From Chitinophaga pinensis (GTDB lineage: Bacteria > Bacteroidota > Bacteroidia > Flavobacteriales_D > Crocinitomicaceae): DNA of 64,000 nucleotides. Below, in pieces: positions 44,576-52,251 of this stretch. A program made the position numbers and the translations under genes. The notes beneath the pieces were generated by a model. That model was not told the origin of the DNA. It saw only the letters and a list, made by a program, of their open reading frames with translations, and made no database searches. Each line of letters begins with the position of its first letter. Within the stretch, counting starts at the first letter, position 1. Where the stretch lies: the NCBI GenBank assembly GCA_943324565.2, contig CALPMC020000001.1:1-64000 (forward strand), written 5' to 3'.

Positions 44576-45319
44576 ATGAGAAAGAAAATTACTATTTCAA
44601 GTCTATTTACTTTGTTGCTTTTGAATTCGTTTTCACAAATCGTTACCAAAGAGCAAATGAAAACCGAAGATAAATCAGTTCAAAAGAAAAAAACAGTTAA
44701 AGACACAAGCAGTCGTTTTTACCTTGAAGCAAGTTTTGCAAATTCATTCAGAAGTCTTGAATCTAACGTTGATTTTTTAAATAAACCATTAGGAGAACGA
44801 GCAAATGAATCTAAACTTGGAATTTGGAGCTATTCATTAGGTATGACAACTCCTTTAAGTAATCATGTTTATTTTGACGGAGCGCTCTCTTTGCTAAGAA
44901 ATGGTGAACAATATAGTTGGAAATCAAATACAAGTGATAGCACGTTCAATTATCAATCTAAATATAATTACATAGCACTGCCATTACAAATAAAACTACA
45001 AGGCGGAAAAAATTTAAAATACTTCGTAGGTGGGGGTTTGATTCCTCAGATGAATTTTTCCTACAAACAAACGCAACAATGGACTGATTCTCTTGGTTCG
45101 AAAGGTGATGAAACGATTAAAGTCAATAATGAAATAAATTCTTTTGCATTTTCATGGGTTGTAAGCGCTGGTTTAGAATTGCAGTTTGAAAATAAAATTG
45201 GTTTACGATTATGCGCAAGTTACCGCAATCAAATAAGTAATACATACATCGAATTCAGTGATTATATCCACAAAGCAAACGCTATTGGAGTTAATATTGG
45301 AATCACGCGCAAATTTTAA
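44576..45319 (+). CDS. Outer-membrane beta-barrel protein (PorT-like size), unknown function
   Basis: A signal peptide (RKKITISSLFTLLLLNSFSQ) is followed by a charged linker (residues ~25-45, Lys-rich) and then alternating amphipathic strands: SRFYLEASFANSF, LGIWSYSLGMTTPL, HVYFDGALSLL, YNYIALPLQIKLQG, FAFSWVVSAGLELQF and AIGVNIGITRKF at the end. This is the pattern of an 8- to 10-stranded barrel. The start is ATG 44576 (247 residues); the upstream ATG at 44525 would put 17 residues before the signal peptide. It is three bases from the Nif3-like gene. Confidence 0.75.
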   Translation: MRKKITISSLFTLLLLNSFSQIVTKEQMKTEDKSVQKKKTVKDTSSRFYLEASFANSFRSLESNVDFLNKPLGERANESKLGIWSYSLGMTTPLSNHVYFDGALSLLRNGEQYSWKSNTSDSTFNYQSKYNYIALPLQIKLQGGKNLKYFVGGGLIPQMNFSYKQTQQWTDSLGSKGDETIKVNNEINSFAFSWVVSAGLELQFENKIGLRLCASYRNQISNTYIEFSDYIHKANAIGVNIGITRKF

Positions 45320-45321
45320 AA

Positions 45322-46416
45322 ATGAAATTAAAAGTAATTACACAGTTTCTGGAACATCAATTTCCGCTTTCACTTCAAGAGTCGTATGACAATTCTGGAT
45401 TATTAATTGGTAACCTAGAAATGGAAATCACAGGAGTTCTTATCTGTCTGGATAGCATTGAAAAAATCGTAGATGAAGCAATTGAAAAGAACTGCAACTT
45501 AATCATCGCCCACCATCCAATTATTTTTAAAGGGCTAAAGAAAATGACGGAATCAAACTATATTGAACGGGTTGTTTTTAAATGTATCAAAAACGACATT
45601 GCTCTATATGCGATTCACACAAATTTAGACAATCATTTTGAAGGTGTAAATAAAGAAATTGCGAATAGAATTGGATTGAAAAACTTAAGAATTTTAAAGC
45701 CTATTCAAGGAAATCTATCAAAACTGACTGTTTTTGTTCCAAAAGATGCGTTAGAAAAATTAGACGAAGCTATTTTCAAAGCTGGAGGCGGGCAAATAGG
45801 AAATTATTCAGAATGTCATTTCAGAACCGAAGGAACAGGAACATTTAAAGGCAATGAAAATTCGAACCCAAAAATTGGCAATAAAAACGTTCGAGAAGCT
45901 TTCGAAGAATTCCGAGTTGAATATTTAGTGAATAACTATAATTTAAGAACGGTATTGAATGCAATGAACACGGCCCATCCGTATGAAGAAGTGGCGTATG
46001 AAATTTATCCGATACAAAATTCTAATCAGTTTGAAGGCGCAGGAATGATTGGAGAATTGGAAACAGAACAAGACGAAATCGCTTTTTTAAGTCAACTAAA
46101 AACAACATTTAGATGTGATGTAATTCGCCATACACAACTTTTGGGGAGAAAGATTAAAAAAGTGGCGGTATGTGGAGGTTCTGGGAGTTTTCTTTTATCA
46201 AAAGCCATTCAACAAAAAGCAGATATTTTTATCACGGGAGATTTCAAATATCATGAGTTTTTTGACGCTGAAAACAAGCTGATAATTGCAGATATAGGAC
46301 ATTTTGAAAGCGAACAATTCACAACTAATTTATTAGCTGAAAGAATGAAAGAAAATTTTACTAACTTTGCCATCCATTTAACAGAACATAATACAAATCC
46401 GATAAACTATTTTTAG
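45322..46416 (+). CDS. Nif3-like dinuclear metal-centre protein (YbgI/DUF34 family)
   Basis: A hexameric toroid metalloprotein of uncertain function, proposed to be related to GTP cyclohydrolase I type 2. Metal ligands are visible in LIIAHHPIIFKGLK, ALYAIHTNLDNH and, near the C-terminus, DIGHFESEQF. At 364 residues it is the long form, with the PII-like insert (residues ~130-235, containing NTAHPYEEVAYEIY). It is in a likely operon with the zinc-ribbon gene three bases downstream, a pairing common in Bacteroidota. Confidence 0.9.
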   Translation: MKLKVITQFLEHQFPLSLQESYDNSGLLIGNLEMEITGVLICLDSIEKIVDEAIEKNCNLIIAHHPIIFKGLKKMTESNYIERVVFKCIKNDIALYAIHTNLDNHFEGVNKEIANRIGLKNLRILKPIQGNLSKLTVFVPKDALEKLDEAIFKAGGGQIGNYSECHFRTEGTGTFKGNENSNPKIGNKNVREAFEEFRVEYLVNNYNLRTVLNAMNTAHPYEEVAYEIYPIQNSNQFEGAGMIGELETEQDEIAFLSQLKTTFRCDVIRHTQLLGRKIKKVAVCGGSGSFLLSKAIQQKADIFITGDFKYHEFFDAENKLIIADIGHFESEQFTTNLLAERMKENFTNFAIHLTEHNTNPINYF

Positions 46417-46419
46417 CCC

Positions 46420-47172
46420 ATGGCAGCAACTGCAACTAAGAAGGAAGCTACAATCGCAGAGAAGCTAGATGCGCTTTTCGAACTTCAAAAAATCGATTCT
46501 GAAATTGATCGAATCCGTACCATTCGTGGTGAATTACCTCTTGAAGTTCAAGATTTAGAAGATGAAATTAGTGGTTTGAACACTCGAATTGCTAAAATCA
46601 ACGAAGAAATTAAAGAAATTGAAACTGAAATTTCTGATCGTAAACAAGCTTCTAAAGATTCTGAAACAGCAATCACAAAATACAAGGAACAACAAAATAA
46701 TGTTAGAAATAACAGAGAATTTGAATCACTTGCTAAAGAAATTGAGTTTCAAGAATTAGAAATTAAATTAAACGAGAAAAAAAGTAAAGAAGCAAAATTC
46801 AAAATCGAAGGAAAAAAAGAATTGCTATCTGATGCTACAGATCGTTTAACAATGAAAAAAGAAGATTTAGCTTCCAAAAAAGCTGAATTGGACGCAATCG
46901 TTAGCGAAACGCAAAAAGACGAAGATAAATTAATGAAAGCTTCTGACGATGCTAAGAAAAAAATTGAATCTCGTTTGATTTTTGCTTACTCTCGTTTAAG
47001 AGAAAATGCAAAAAATGGTCTTGGCGTTGTACAAGTAATGCGTGGTTCTTGTGGTGGATGTTTCAACAAAATCCCACCTCAAAGACAATTAGACATCGTT
47101 ACTAAGAAAAAAATTATCGTTTGCGAACATTGCGGACGTATCTTAGTTCCAGTTGAAGGTACTGAAGAATAG
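46420..47172 (+). CDS. Coiled-coil protein with C4 zinc ribbon (DUF164/CdsZ-type)
   Basis: Residues ~25-190 are a long charged coiled coil (ELQKIDSEIDRIRTIRG, EIKEIETEISDRK, MKKEDLASKKAEL). The C-terminus carries two CxxC knuckles, SCGGCFNKI and VCEHCGRIL, forming a zinc ribbon. Family members are implicated in envelope or regulatory assembly, but no reaction is known. It is last in the unit with the Nif3-like gene and ends at a terminator. Confidence 0.88.
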   Translation: MAATATKKEATIAEKLDALFELQKIDSEIDRIRTIRGELPLEVQDLEDEISGLNTRIAKINEEIKEIETEISDRKQASKDSETAITKYKEQQNNVRNNREFESLAKEIEFQELEIKLNEKKSKEAKFKIEGKKELLSDATDRLTMKKEDLASKKAELDAIVSETQKDEDKLMKASDDAKKKIESRLIFAYSRLRENAKNGLGVVQVMRGSCGGCFNKIPPQRQLDIVTKKKIIVCEHCGRILVPVEGTEE

Positions 47173-47192
47173 AATTTAAAACCAAAATACAT

Positions 47193-47224
47193 AAAGGCAA
47201 TTTCGAGAGGAGTTGCCTTTTTTA
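47193..47224 (+). terminator. Intrinsic terminator after the zinc-ribbon gene
   Basis: AAAGGCAA pairs with TTGCCTTT (8 bp) around a 12-base loop and is followed by further T. It starts 21 bases after the stop codon. Confidence 0.85.
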
Positions 47225-47325
47225 TTGCAGAAAATTAACTGTTAGTTCTTCAATTTTAGCTTTTAATTCTCAACATTTAAAAAATTCTTGTCACACATGT
47301 TACATTCATCAAAGATGGAACTTAC

Positions 47326-47333
47326 TACCTTTG
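47326..47333 (+). promoter_or_regulatory. -7 element TACCTTTG four bases before the thioredoxin ATG
   Basis: Matches TAnnTTTG and predicts transcription starting at 47337-47338, the start codon itself. No -33 element at standard spacing is visible. Confidence 0.45.
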
Positions 47334-47337
47334 TACC

Positions 47338-47634
47338 ATGGGAAAATTTAAAGATATCGTAGCTTCAGAAACACCAACATTGGTTGATTTTTACGCTACT
47401 TGGTGTGGACCATGTAAAACCATGCATCCTGTTTTAGATAATTTAAAGAAAGACATGGGCGAGGAAATTAGGATTCTCAAAATCGATGTGGACAAAAATC
47501 CTGCAATCGCTGATATATACAAAATTAGAGGCGTTCCTACTTTTATGCTGTTCAAAAAAGGGGAAGTTCTTTGGAGAGAAAGTGGCGCTTTTCCTCTACA
47601 GACTTTGAAAAGTAAAATCACAAACGTACTTTAA
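47338..47634 (+). CDS. trxA: Thioredoxin
   Basis: Reduces disulphides in cytoplasmic proteins. The active site is ATWCGPCKTM, with the conserved cis-Pro in RGVPTFMLF. The 98 residues are slightly short because the first beta strand is trimmed. It is a single-gene unit; the stop overlaps the convergent nth stop by four bases. Confidence 0.95.
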   Translation: MGKFKDIVASETPTLVDFYATWCGPCKTMHPVLDNLKKDMGEEIRILKIDVDKNPAIADIYKIRGVPTFMLFKKGEVLWRESGAFPLQTLKSKITNVL

Positions 47635-48275
47635 ACTAATTCTTTTTTAGCCTTCGCTGTTCCAATAGTTGCAGTGATATAATCAATCGCTAATTTCGGA
47701 CTGCGTGCCGGTGAATGCGAACGTCCGTAAAATATAATTTGTAAGTGTAATTTATTCCATTTTTCAATAGGAAATAAGGCTTTAGCATCTTTCTCTGTTT
47801 CGACAACATTTTTTCCAGACGTTAATCCCCAATGAATCATTAGACGATGAATGTGGGTATCAACAGGAAACGCAGGAAAACCAAAAGATTGCGACATTAC
47901 AACAGATGCTGTTTTGTGACCAACTCCTGGTAATTCTTCCAATTGTTCAAAGCTTTGTGGTACTTCACCATTGTATTTGTCAATCAAAATTTGTGATAAT
48001 TCCCATATTGCTTTTGCTTTTTTAGGAGACAAGCCACAAGGACGAATAATCGCTTGAATTTCTGAAACTTCCAGTTTCACCATGTCAAAAGGATTATTTG
48101 CTCTTTTAAACAAAATAGGAGTGATTTTATTAACGCGCTCGTCCGTACATTGAGCTGACAACAAAACAGCAATAGTCAAGGTATAAGGGTCAGAATGATC
48201 TAAAGGAATTGGCGTTTCAGGATACAATTTTTCCAATTCATCCATTACATAGATTGCTTTTTGCTTTTTTGTCAT
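47631..48275 (-). CDS. nth: Endonuclease III-type DNA glycosylase without the iron-sulfur cluster
   Basis: Removes oxidised pyrimidines and cleaves the abasic site. The helix-hairpin-helix with catalytic Lys is ELPGVGHKTASVV and the catalytic Asp is in FPVDTHIHR. The C-terminal Cx6Cx2Cx5C that holds the [4Fe-4S] cluster in E. coli Nth is absent: after FYGRSHSPARSPK the protein has no Cys and ends in AKKELV at residue 214. The remaining fold is complete, so this is not a truncation. I recall flavobacterial homologues of the same kind (YGREYSPARG...). Confidence 0.93.
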   Translation of the reverse strand: MTKKQKAIYVMDELEKLYPETPIPLDHSDPYTLTIAVLLSAQCTDERVNKITPILFKRANNPFDMVKLEVSEIQAIIRPCGLSPKKAKAIWELSQILIDKYNGEVPQSFEQLEELPGVGHKTASVVMSQSFGFPAFPVDTHIHRLMIHWGLTSGKNVVETEKDAKALFPIEKWNKLHLQIIFYGRSHSPARSPKLAIDYITATIGTAKAKKELV

Positions 48276-48602
48276 ACTCGTAATTCATTTAAATCTAAAA
48301 CAAAAATACATATTATACCAAAGAAGCAAATATTGCTGAACTTATATAGAAACTTAAGACATAGAATGAATTCATGTTAAAATCGACAGCGGAAATATTC
48401 GGCCTTGAATTTCATGGTTTTAACTACTAAACTGAAACTGGTTAATTTTAAGGATTTTTGTAAAAACATCCGCAAAAATCCAGTTTCAGAAAGGAGTTAA
48501 AATTGTTCGCAACGAGTTATAAATATCTATTTAACAATGATTTGCGAATAAAATAGAAATTCTAAGCCTTGATTTTTGATTCTTTTGATCAAGCAAAAGA
48601 AT
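48276..48602. other. Structured intergenic region between nth and the dnaX operon end
   Basis: No gene is visible. A nested hairpin spans 48432-48489: CTGAAACT pairs with AGTTTCAG and, inside it, GGATTTTTG pairs with CAAAAATCC, with a 12-base bulge on the 5' side. A second hairpin, ATTCTTTTG/CAAAAGAAT (48579-48602), lies right after the dnaJ-like stop but has no U-tract on either strand. Confidence 0.6.
48301..48330 (-). promoter_or_regulatory. Promoter of nth (TTTG-N18-TATTTTTG)
   Basis: On the minus strand TTTG (48330-48327) and TATTTTTG (48308-48301) are 18 bases apart. The predicted leader is about 22 bases. Confidence 0.6.
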
Positions 48603-49448
48603 TTAAAAAAAACCCAAGGTTATTAAATGAAACCACCTATCTTCAGTCAACAAATACAAACCTACTAAAACCCCAGAAACATATCTCGTTAAATAATGTC
48701 CTATTACGAAAAACGCATTGTCTTTTTTGTAGAAAAACATAAAAATCGGAAACAATAAAAATGGACTCAAAGCAAATTGCGCCCAATAAACTGTGAAATG
48801 AATCGGTATTTCAGAGAATTGGTTTCCAGCATAAATTTTGGCTGTAATGGGATTTTGAAAAATCTGACTTGACTCCAAAATAAAAAAAGGATTGTAATTG
48901 AAATCTTTGTTGTAAAACTCATTTGTCCAAAGATTTTTTCCCGATTTTGTCTTAATCAAACTGATTTGATGTCCACCAAAACTATGATAGATATCATTTG
49001 AATACTCCGTTACCACCTCTGGGATTGCTTGTGTGGGTAATATAAAATCGACAAGCATCACAACCAAAACAAGTCCACACAAAATTGTAACCGACTTAAA
49101 TGCAAACCACGACCAACCTAAGCGCAAGGAATGATAAAAAGCTTGTAATTCTTCCTCGTCGCGCATTTTCTTTTCACGCGCATAGTTCCAAGCCTTTTCA
49201 CGATAAGCTCGCTGTTCTTCTTCAGCTTTTTCCCTTTGTTGCTCCTCGAAACTTTTAGCTGGGATCTTGTCTTTTGAAAGCAAATAAATATAAGCTTCAT
49301 TTATTTCAATGAATCGTTTATTTGCATCAGGACTCGGATTCCTATCGGGATGGTATTTTTTCGCTAACTCCTTATAGCGTTTTTTGATAAGTTGTTCACT
49401 TGCGCCAAAAGGTAAACCAAGAATATCATAAAATCGGTTTCCAATCAT
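48603..49448 (-). CDS. DnaJ-domain membrane protein
   Basis: The N-terminal J domain (residues 4-60) contains the HPD tripeptide in KKYHPDRNPSPDA and should stimulate a DnaK-type ATPase. A basic coiled region (residues ~60-105) follows, then membrane helices (WFAFKSVTILCGLVLVVMLV, and a hydrophobic C-terminal pair from FALSPFLLFPIFMFFY). No Gly/Phe or zinc region exists, so it is a type III J protein, probably with its J domain in the cytoplasm. It overlaps menE by 23 bases and is last in the dnaX-menE-dnaJ unit. Confidence 0.85.
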   Translation of the reverse strand: MIGNRFYDILGLPFGASEQLIKKRYKELAKKYHPDRNPSPDANKRFIEINEAYIYLLSKDKIPAKSFEEQQREKAEEEQRAYREKAWNYAREKKMRDEEELQAFYHSLRLGWSWFAFKSVTILCGLVLVVMLVDFILPTQAIPEVVTEYSNDIYHSFGGHQISLIKTKSGKNLWTNEFYNKDFNYNPFFILESSQIFQNPITAKIYAGNQFSEIPIHFTVYWAQFALSPFLLFPIFMFFYKKDNAFFVIGHYLTRYVSGVLVGLYLLTEDRWFHLITLGFF

Positions 49449-50448
49449 TGGCTAGAATTTTAGATGCAGTTGCCTTTCGGTTTATTTTTCCGCTGCTTGT
49501 TCGTTCAAAAGTAGGAATTATTACAAACATTTTGGGTAATTCATACTTCGTAAGTAAAGCTTCAAAATCTGCTTTTTTAATTGAAATATCGCGCTCACTT
49601 TCAAGTACTAAAGTTAATTTATTTCCAAGTAAATCATCTGGAACGGAAGAAATGAAATAGGGTACATCAATTAAACTTGCTAATTTTTGCTCTATTACTT
49701 CTGGATTTAATTTCACGCCTCCACAGTTAATTATAAAATCTGTTCTTCCAATCCATTCAAAATGCGTTGAATCAATTAAGTGAACGAAATCAGTTGTTAA
49801 CAAAGGTTGTGGTAATAATTCAGGGTAATGAATTTCTAAATTACCTTCTGGCGCTGTAAAAGTGACACCTTGCAATGCTTGATAGTAGTCACTTTCTTCA
49901 AAACCTATTTTTCGCAAAGCAATATGAGAAACGGTTTCTGTCATTCCATAGGTTTGAAAAACTGTTTTCTTTGCTTCCTTGAGTAATTGCTTTAATTTAT
50001 CTGAAACAGGCGCGCCACCAACAATTATCGTTTTAACTAAGTTTAATTTTTCAGGCGTTTCCGATAAAATTGTTTCGAGTTGCAATGGAACAATTGCCAA
50101 AAAATCAATTGGCTCAGTAATCGTTTTTAATGGATTTGAACTTGGACTTTCAATTTGAAGAAAATAATCACCTACCAAGGCTCGCACCAACATCATTTTT
50201 CCAGCAATCGTGTCGAACGAAAGACATAAAAGCGCTTTTGTTTCAGAATTGAATTGAAAAAATTGATTCGTTTTTTGTGCCGAAAGCTTCATCTGACTTT
50301 TCGAAATCTCAATCAATTTAGATTGACCAGTTGAACCAGAAGACTTAACCACAAAAGATGCTCCTTCCCTACTCCATTCTATCAAAAAATCACTTACATA
50401 TTTATGCAAATTTTTATTTAACGAATTGAATTTCCCGAGCTTGAACAT
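49426..50448 (-). CDS. menE: AMP-binding acyl-CoA ligase, likely o-succinylbenzoate-CoA ligase
   Basis: Activates o-succinylbenzoate for menaquinone synthesis. The adenylation motif is VVKSSGSTGQSKLIEIS; FQTYGMTETVSHIAL and IGRTDFIINCGGVKLNP are the later core motifs, and SSGKINRKAT holds the C-terminal Lys. The 340-residue length is short for the superfamily but typical of Bacteroidota MenE. I use ATG 50448; the longer frame starts at a TTG inside the end of dnaX. No other men genes are in the window. Confidence 0.83.
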   Translation of the reverse strand: MFKLGKFNSLNKNLHKYVSDFLIEWSREGASFVVKSSGSTGQSKLIEISKSQMKLSAQKTNQFFQFNSETKALLCLSFDTIAGKMMLVRALVGDYFLQIESPSSNPLKTITEPIDFLAIVPLQLETILSETPEKLNLVKTIIVGGAPVSDKLKQLLKEAKKTVFQTYGMTETVSHIALRKIGFEESDYYQALQGVTFTAPEGNLEIHYPELLPQPLLTTDFVHLIDSTHFEWIGRTDFIINCGGVKLNPEVIEQKLASLIDVPYFISSVPDDLLGNKLTLVLESERDISIKKADFEALLTKYELPKMFVIIPTFERTSSGKINRKATASKILANDWKPIL

Positions 50449-50452
50449 AAGA

Positions 50453-52167
50453 TTAAAACTCAATGTCCAGATTAAACAAATTCTTCAATTTGTGGAGGTT
50501 TGAATTTTTTCTTGCCATTGAAGCAAATTTGTCTTTTCCGGTTAAAAATTTGACTTCACTTACTTGATCATCCGACAATTTTAAATCGACATTTATTGAA
50601 TAATTCTTCAGATTTTTACGCAAATAAGATACAAACTCATTTAAAAGCGGATTGATATAATCTATTTGAACACTATTATCGACTTCTATTACTAATTTTT
50701 CATCATCCAAAAAAACAGGTTCTCTTTTTATCAAAGCATTGTAAAAAGTTTCCATACTGTTTTCCTTCATCTGAAAAGCAAATCGCTTCCAAAACATTTT
50801 TAATTGCTCGCGTGTGAAAGGCTCTCGTTCTTCGTTTTCTTTACTTAAACTCGGTTCGTTTTTGTTTTGCTCTTCTAAGATTTTCTTAATTGAAATATGA
50901 GGTGCATCAACAGAGCCTGCAGGTGAGGATAAAACAACTGGTTTAACTTCCTGAGGAACAATAGAAACGGGAACAGAAGCAACTGTTTTCGCTGGTGTTG
51001 GTTTCTTTCTTAAAGTTTGATTTGGAAATGGAAGAATGTCAACGCGTTCAGTTAGCCATTTTTTTTTTCTTGCTCTTGTTTTAAAGAACAAAGCTGCATT
51101 AAAGCAACTTCAATTAACAAGCGCTGATTTTTCGACACTTTGTAATCCACATCGGTTTTGCTTACAATACTCAATGCACGCATTATACGCGAAGCCTCAA
51201 TTACTTTTGATTGCTCAATGAATCGTTGTTGCGTAATTTCAGGAACTTCCAACAAAGAAGCAGTTCTAACATCTTTACACACTAACAAATTTCTGAAATG
51301 CTCCGCTAATCCAGTGATGAAATTGTGACCATCGAAACCTTTTTCGTAAATGTCATTTAAAATCAAAAGCGCAGAAGGAATGTCTTCTTTTTCAGCTGCT
51401 TCAACAACTTTAAAATAATATTCGTAATCGAGAATATTTAAATTTTCAAGAACGTTTTTATAGGTAATCGTATTTCCTGCGAATGTTACAATCTGATCAA
51501 AAATGGATAATGCATCTCGCAAAGCACCGTCAGCCTTCATAGCAATTAAATGCAAAGCTTCGGGGTCAGCAGAAATTTCTTCTTTCGTTGAAATTTGTGC
51601 TAAATGGTCTGAAATATCTTTTACGCGAATTCTACTGAAGTCAAAAATTTGACAGCGAGAGAGAATCGTTGGTATAATTTTATGTTTTTCAGTAGTTGCA
51701 AGAATAAAAATCGCGTGCTTTGGTGGTTCTTCTAAAGTCTTCAAAAACGCATTAAACGCCTGTGTTGACAACATGTGAACCTCATCGATGATATATACTT
51801 TGTGAGTCCCTAACTGCGGAGAAACACGCACTTGGTCAATTAAACTTCTGATATCGTCAACAGAATTATTTGACGCCGCATCTAATTCATAAACATTGAG
51901 TGAAGAACCTGTGTTGAAAGAAATACAAGAATCACATTGGTCACACGCTTCGATATTTTCTGTTCGGTTGAAACAGTTGATTGTTTTAGCTAAAATGCGG
52001 GCAGTGGTTGTTTTTCCAACTCCACGTGAACCACAAAAAAGAAATGCTTGCGCCAAATGATCGCTCTTGATTGCATTTTTTAAGGTAACCGTAATCGACT
52101 TTTGACCAACAACTGTGTCAAAGGTTTGCGGACGGTATTTTCTAGCTGAAACAATAAAATCACTCAT
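50453..52167 (-). CDS. dnaX: DNA polymerase III tau subunit, read across a frame change at A10
   Basis: Clamp-loader ATPase joined to the polymerase- and helicase-contacting tail. Frame 1 (52167 to about 51061) encodes the clamp-loader part: FCGSRGVGKTTTARILAKT (Walker A), a zinc knuckle ending ACDQCDSC, IIDEVHML and LATTEKHKIIPTILSRCQIF (SRC). Frame 2, one base back, continues from the ten A (minus strand; 51068-51059) as KKKWLTERVDILPFPNQ and runs to 50453. It has a Pro/Val linker and a C-terminal alpha/beta domain (MFWKRFAFQMKENSMETFYN). Together they give 571 residues, a normal tau. Frame 2 has no own start before the run, so it is the second half of dnaX. Slippage or a -1 frameshift is the natural route; a one-base sequencing error in the run is the alternative. 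Confidence 0.8.
51052..52167 (-). CDS. dnaX: DNA polymerase III gamma-like product (unshifted reading of dnaX)
   Basis: Without slippage, translation passes the A10 run as EKKNG and stops at TAA 51052-51054. This gives 371 residues that end right after clamp-loader domain III. The cut falls where E. coli gamma (by -1 frameshift) and Thermus gamma (by transcriptional slippage at A9) also end relative to the domains. ATG 52167 is preceded by a -7 element at five bases. The menE and dnaJ genes follow tau. Confidence 0.65.
   Translation of the reverse strand: MSDFIVSARKYRPQTFDTVVGQKSITVTLKNAIKSDHLAQAFLFCGSRGVGKTTTARILAKTINCFNRTENIEACDQCDSCISFNTGSSLNVYELDAASNNSVDDIRSLIDQVRVSPQLGTHKVYIIDEVHMLSTQAFNAFLKTLEEPPKHAIFILATTEKHKIIPTILSRCQIFDFSRIRVKDISDHLAQISTKEEISADPEALHLIAMKADGALRDALSIFDQIVTFAGNTITYKNVLENLNILDYEYYFKVVEAAEKEDIPSALLILNDIYEKGFDGHNFITGLAEHFRNLLVCKDVRTASLLEVPEITQQRFIEQSKVIEASRIMRALSIVSKTDVDYKVSKNQRLLIEVALMQLCSLKQEQEKKNG
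51059..51068 (-). other. A10 slippery run in dnaX
   Basis: Ten T on the plus strand are ten A in the mRNA, placed exactly where the frame changes by -1 between the clamp-loader and tau-specific parts. Adding one A (11) restores one long frame. I see no strong downstream hairpin or upstream Shine-Dalgarno-like stimulator, which favours RNA-polymerase slippage over ribosomal frameshifting. Confidence 0.7.
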
Positions 52168-52172
52168 TACTA

Positions 52173-52180
52173 CAAAGTTA
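52173..52180 (-). promoter_or_regulatory. -7 element TAACTTTG five bases before the dnaX ATG
   Basis: A minus-strand match to TAnnTTTG, predicting transcription from about 52169, two bases before the ATG. The -33 half is unclear. Confidence 0.4.
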
Positions 52181-52251
52181 ATTTATTTGGTCAAAGTTGT
52201 GTTTTTTATTATCCTAAAAGATACAAACAATTTCATTTTTTTTGAATTAAA

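Noticed and set aside
48579-48602. Terminator for the dnaX-menE-dnaJ unit
   Set aside because: The 9-bp hairpin is placed correctly but is not followed by a U-tract on the minus strand.
50453-51091. Separate 212-residue gene downstream of dnaX
   Set aside because: Its first residues come from the shadow frame of dnaX and it has no plausible start before the A10 run; the tail fits tau, so it is treated as the second half of dnaX.
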